Assembly: GCA_945875135.1 (NCBI GenBank) | Contig: CAMCJO010000176.1 | Coordinates: forward strand, 1-5,068 | Reading direction: 5' to 3' | Length of the DNA stretch: 5,068 nt | DNA from: an uncultured Porphyromonas sp. | GTDB taxonomy: Bacteria; Bacteroidota; Bacteroidia; Bacteroidales; Porphyromonadaceae | In this document: one piece after another, positions 5,057-5,068 of the stretch | Layout: every line of letters begins with the position of its first letter | How positions within the stretch are numbered: position 1 is the first letter of the stretch | The notes under the pieces: generated by a model | Databases searched by the model: none | Told to the model about the DNA's origin: nothing | Seen by the model: only the letters and a program-made list of their open reading frames with translations | Made by a program: the position numbers and the translations under genes

Positions 5057-5068
5057 CTGTAAAGGCTA

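Overview
The window looks like chromosomal DNA of a Porphyromonas-type member of the Bacteroidota. Four things suggest this. A hybrid cluster protein (Hcp) sits beside an HcpR-like Crp/Fnr regulator. Two secreted proteins are present, one with a C-terminal tail resembling a type IX secretion sorting domain. Promoter-like sites fit the Bacteroidota pattern TAnnTTTG instead of the E. coli -10/-35 pattern. The intergenic DNA is rich in short repeats. The genus is an inference; no rRNA or other marker gene is present.

Layout. Bases 1-827 hold no convincing gene. They contain a well-formed leftward promoter at the extreme edge, two copies of a roughly 90-98 bp MITE-like element with GGCTGACGCAT terminal inverted repeats, short tandem arrays of 14, 7 and 21 bp units, and a composite repeat built around CCACGTGG palindromes. 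Bases 828-3233 hold the nitrosative-stress pair hcpR and hcp, both on the minus strand, with hcp upstream and an intrinsic terminator between them. Bases 3234-3620 are the hcp control region plus about 180 bp that I cannot assign. Bases 3621-4799 hold two minus-strand genes for related exported proteins: an apparently full-length one of 323 residues, and directly upstream in the same frame a 65-residue stub of a paralogue. Bases 4800-5068 hold their probable promoter and a second CCACGTGG composite repeat, inverted relative to the first.

How the parts work together. Hcp removes nitric oxide in anaerobes, and HcpR regulators in this group activate hcp in response to nitrosative signals. The hcp upstream region has a clear -7 box (TATCTTTG), no -33 box, and an imperfect dyad GGTAACATTTGTGACC. 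With the start site inferred from the -7 box, the dyad centre falls at about -41.5, the class II position for a Crp/Fnr activator. This makes a coherent local model in which HcpR binds there and switches on hcp. The terminator after hcp implies that hcpR has its own promoter or is reached by read-through. The secreted-protein pair appears to be a separate leftward unit with no visible link to nitrosative stress.

I see no CRISPR array, tRNA, rRNA, transposase or defence system, and no large undescribed system. The most interesting points are the predicted HcpR operator geometry, the two interspersed repeat families, and the in-frame truncated paralogue.
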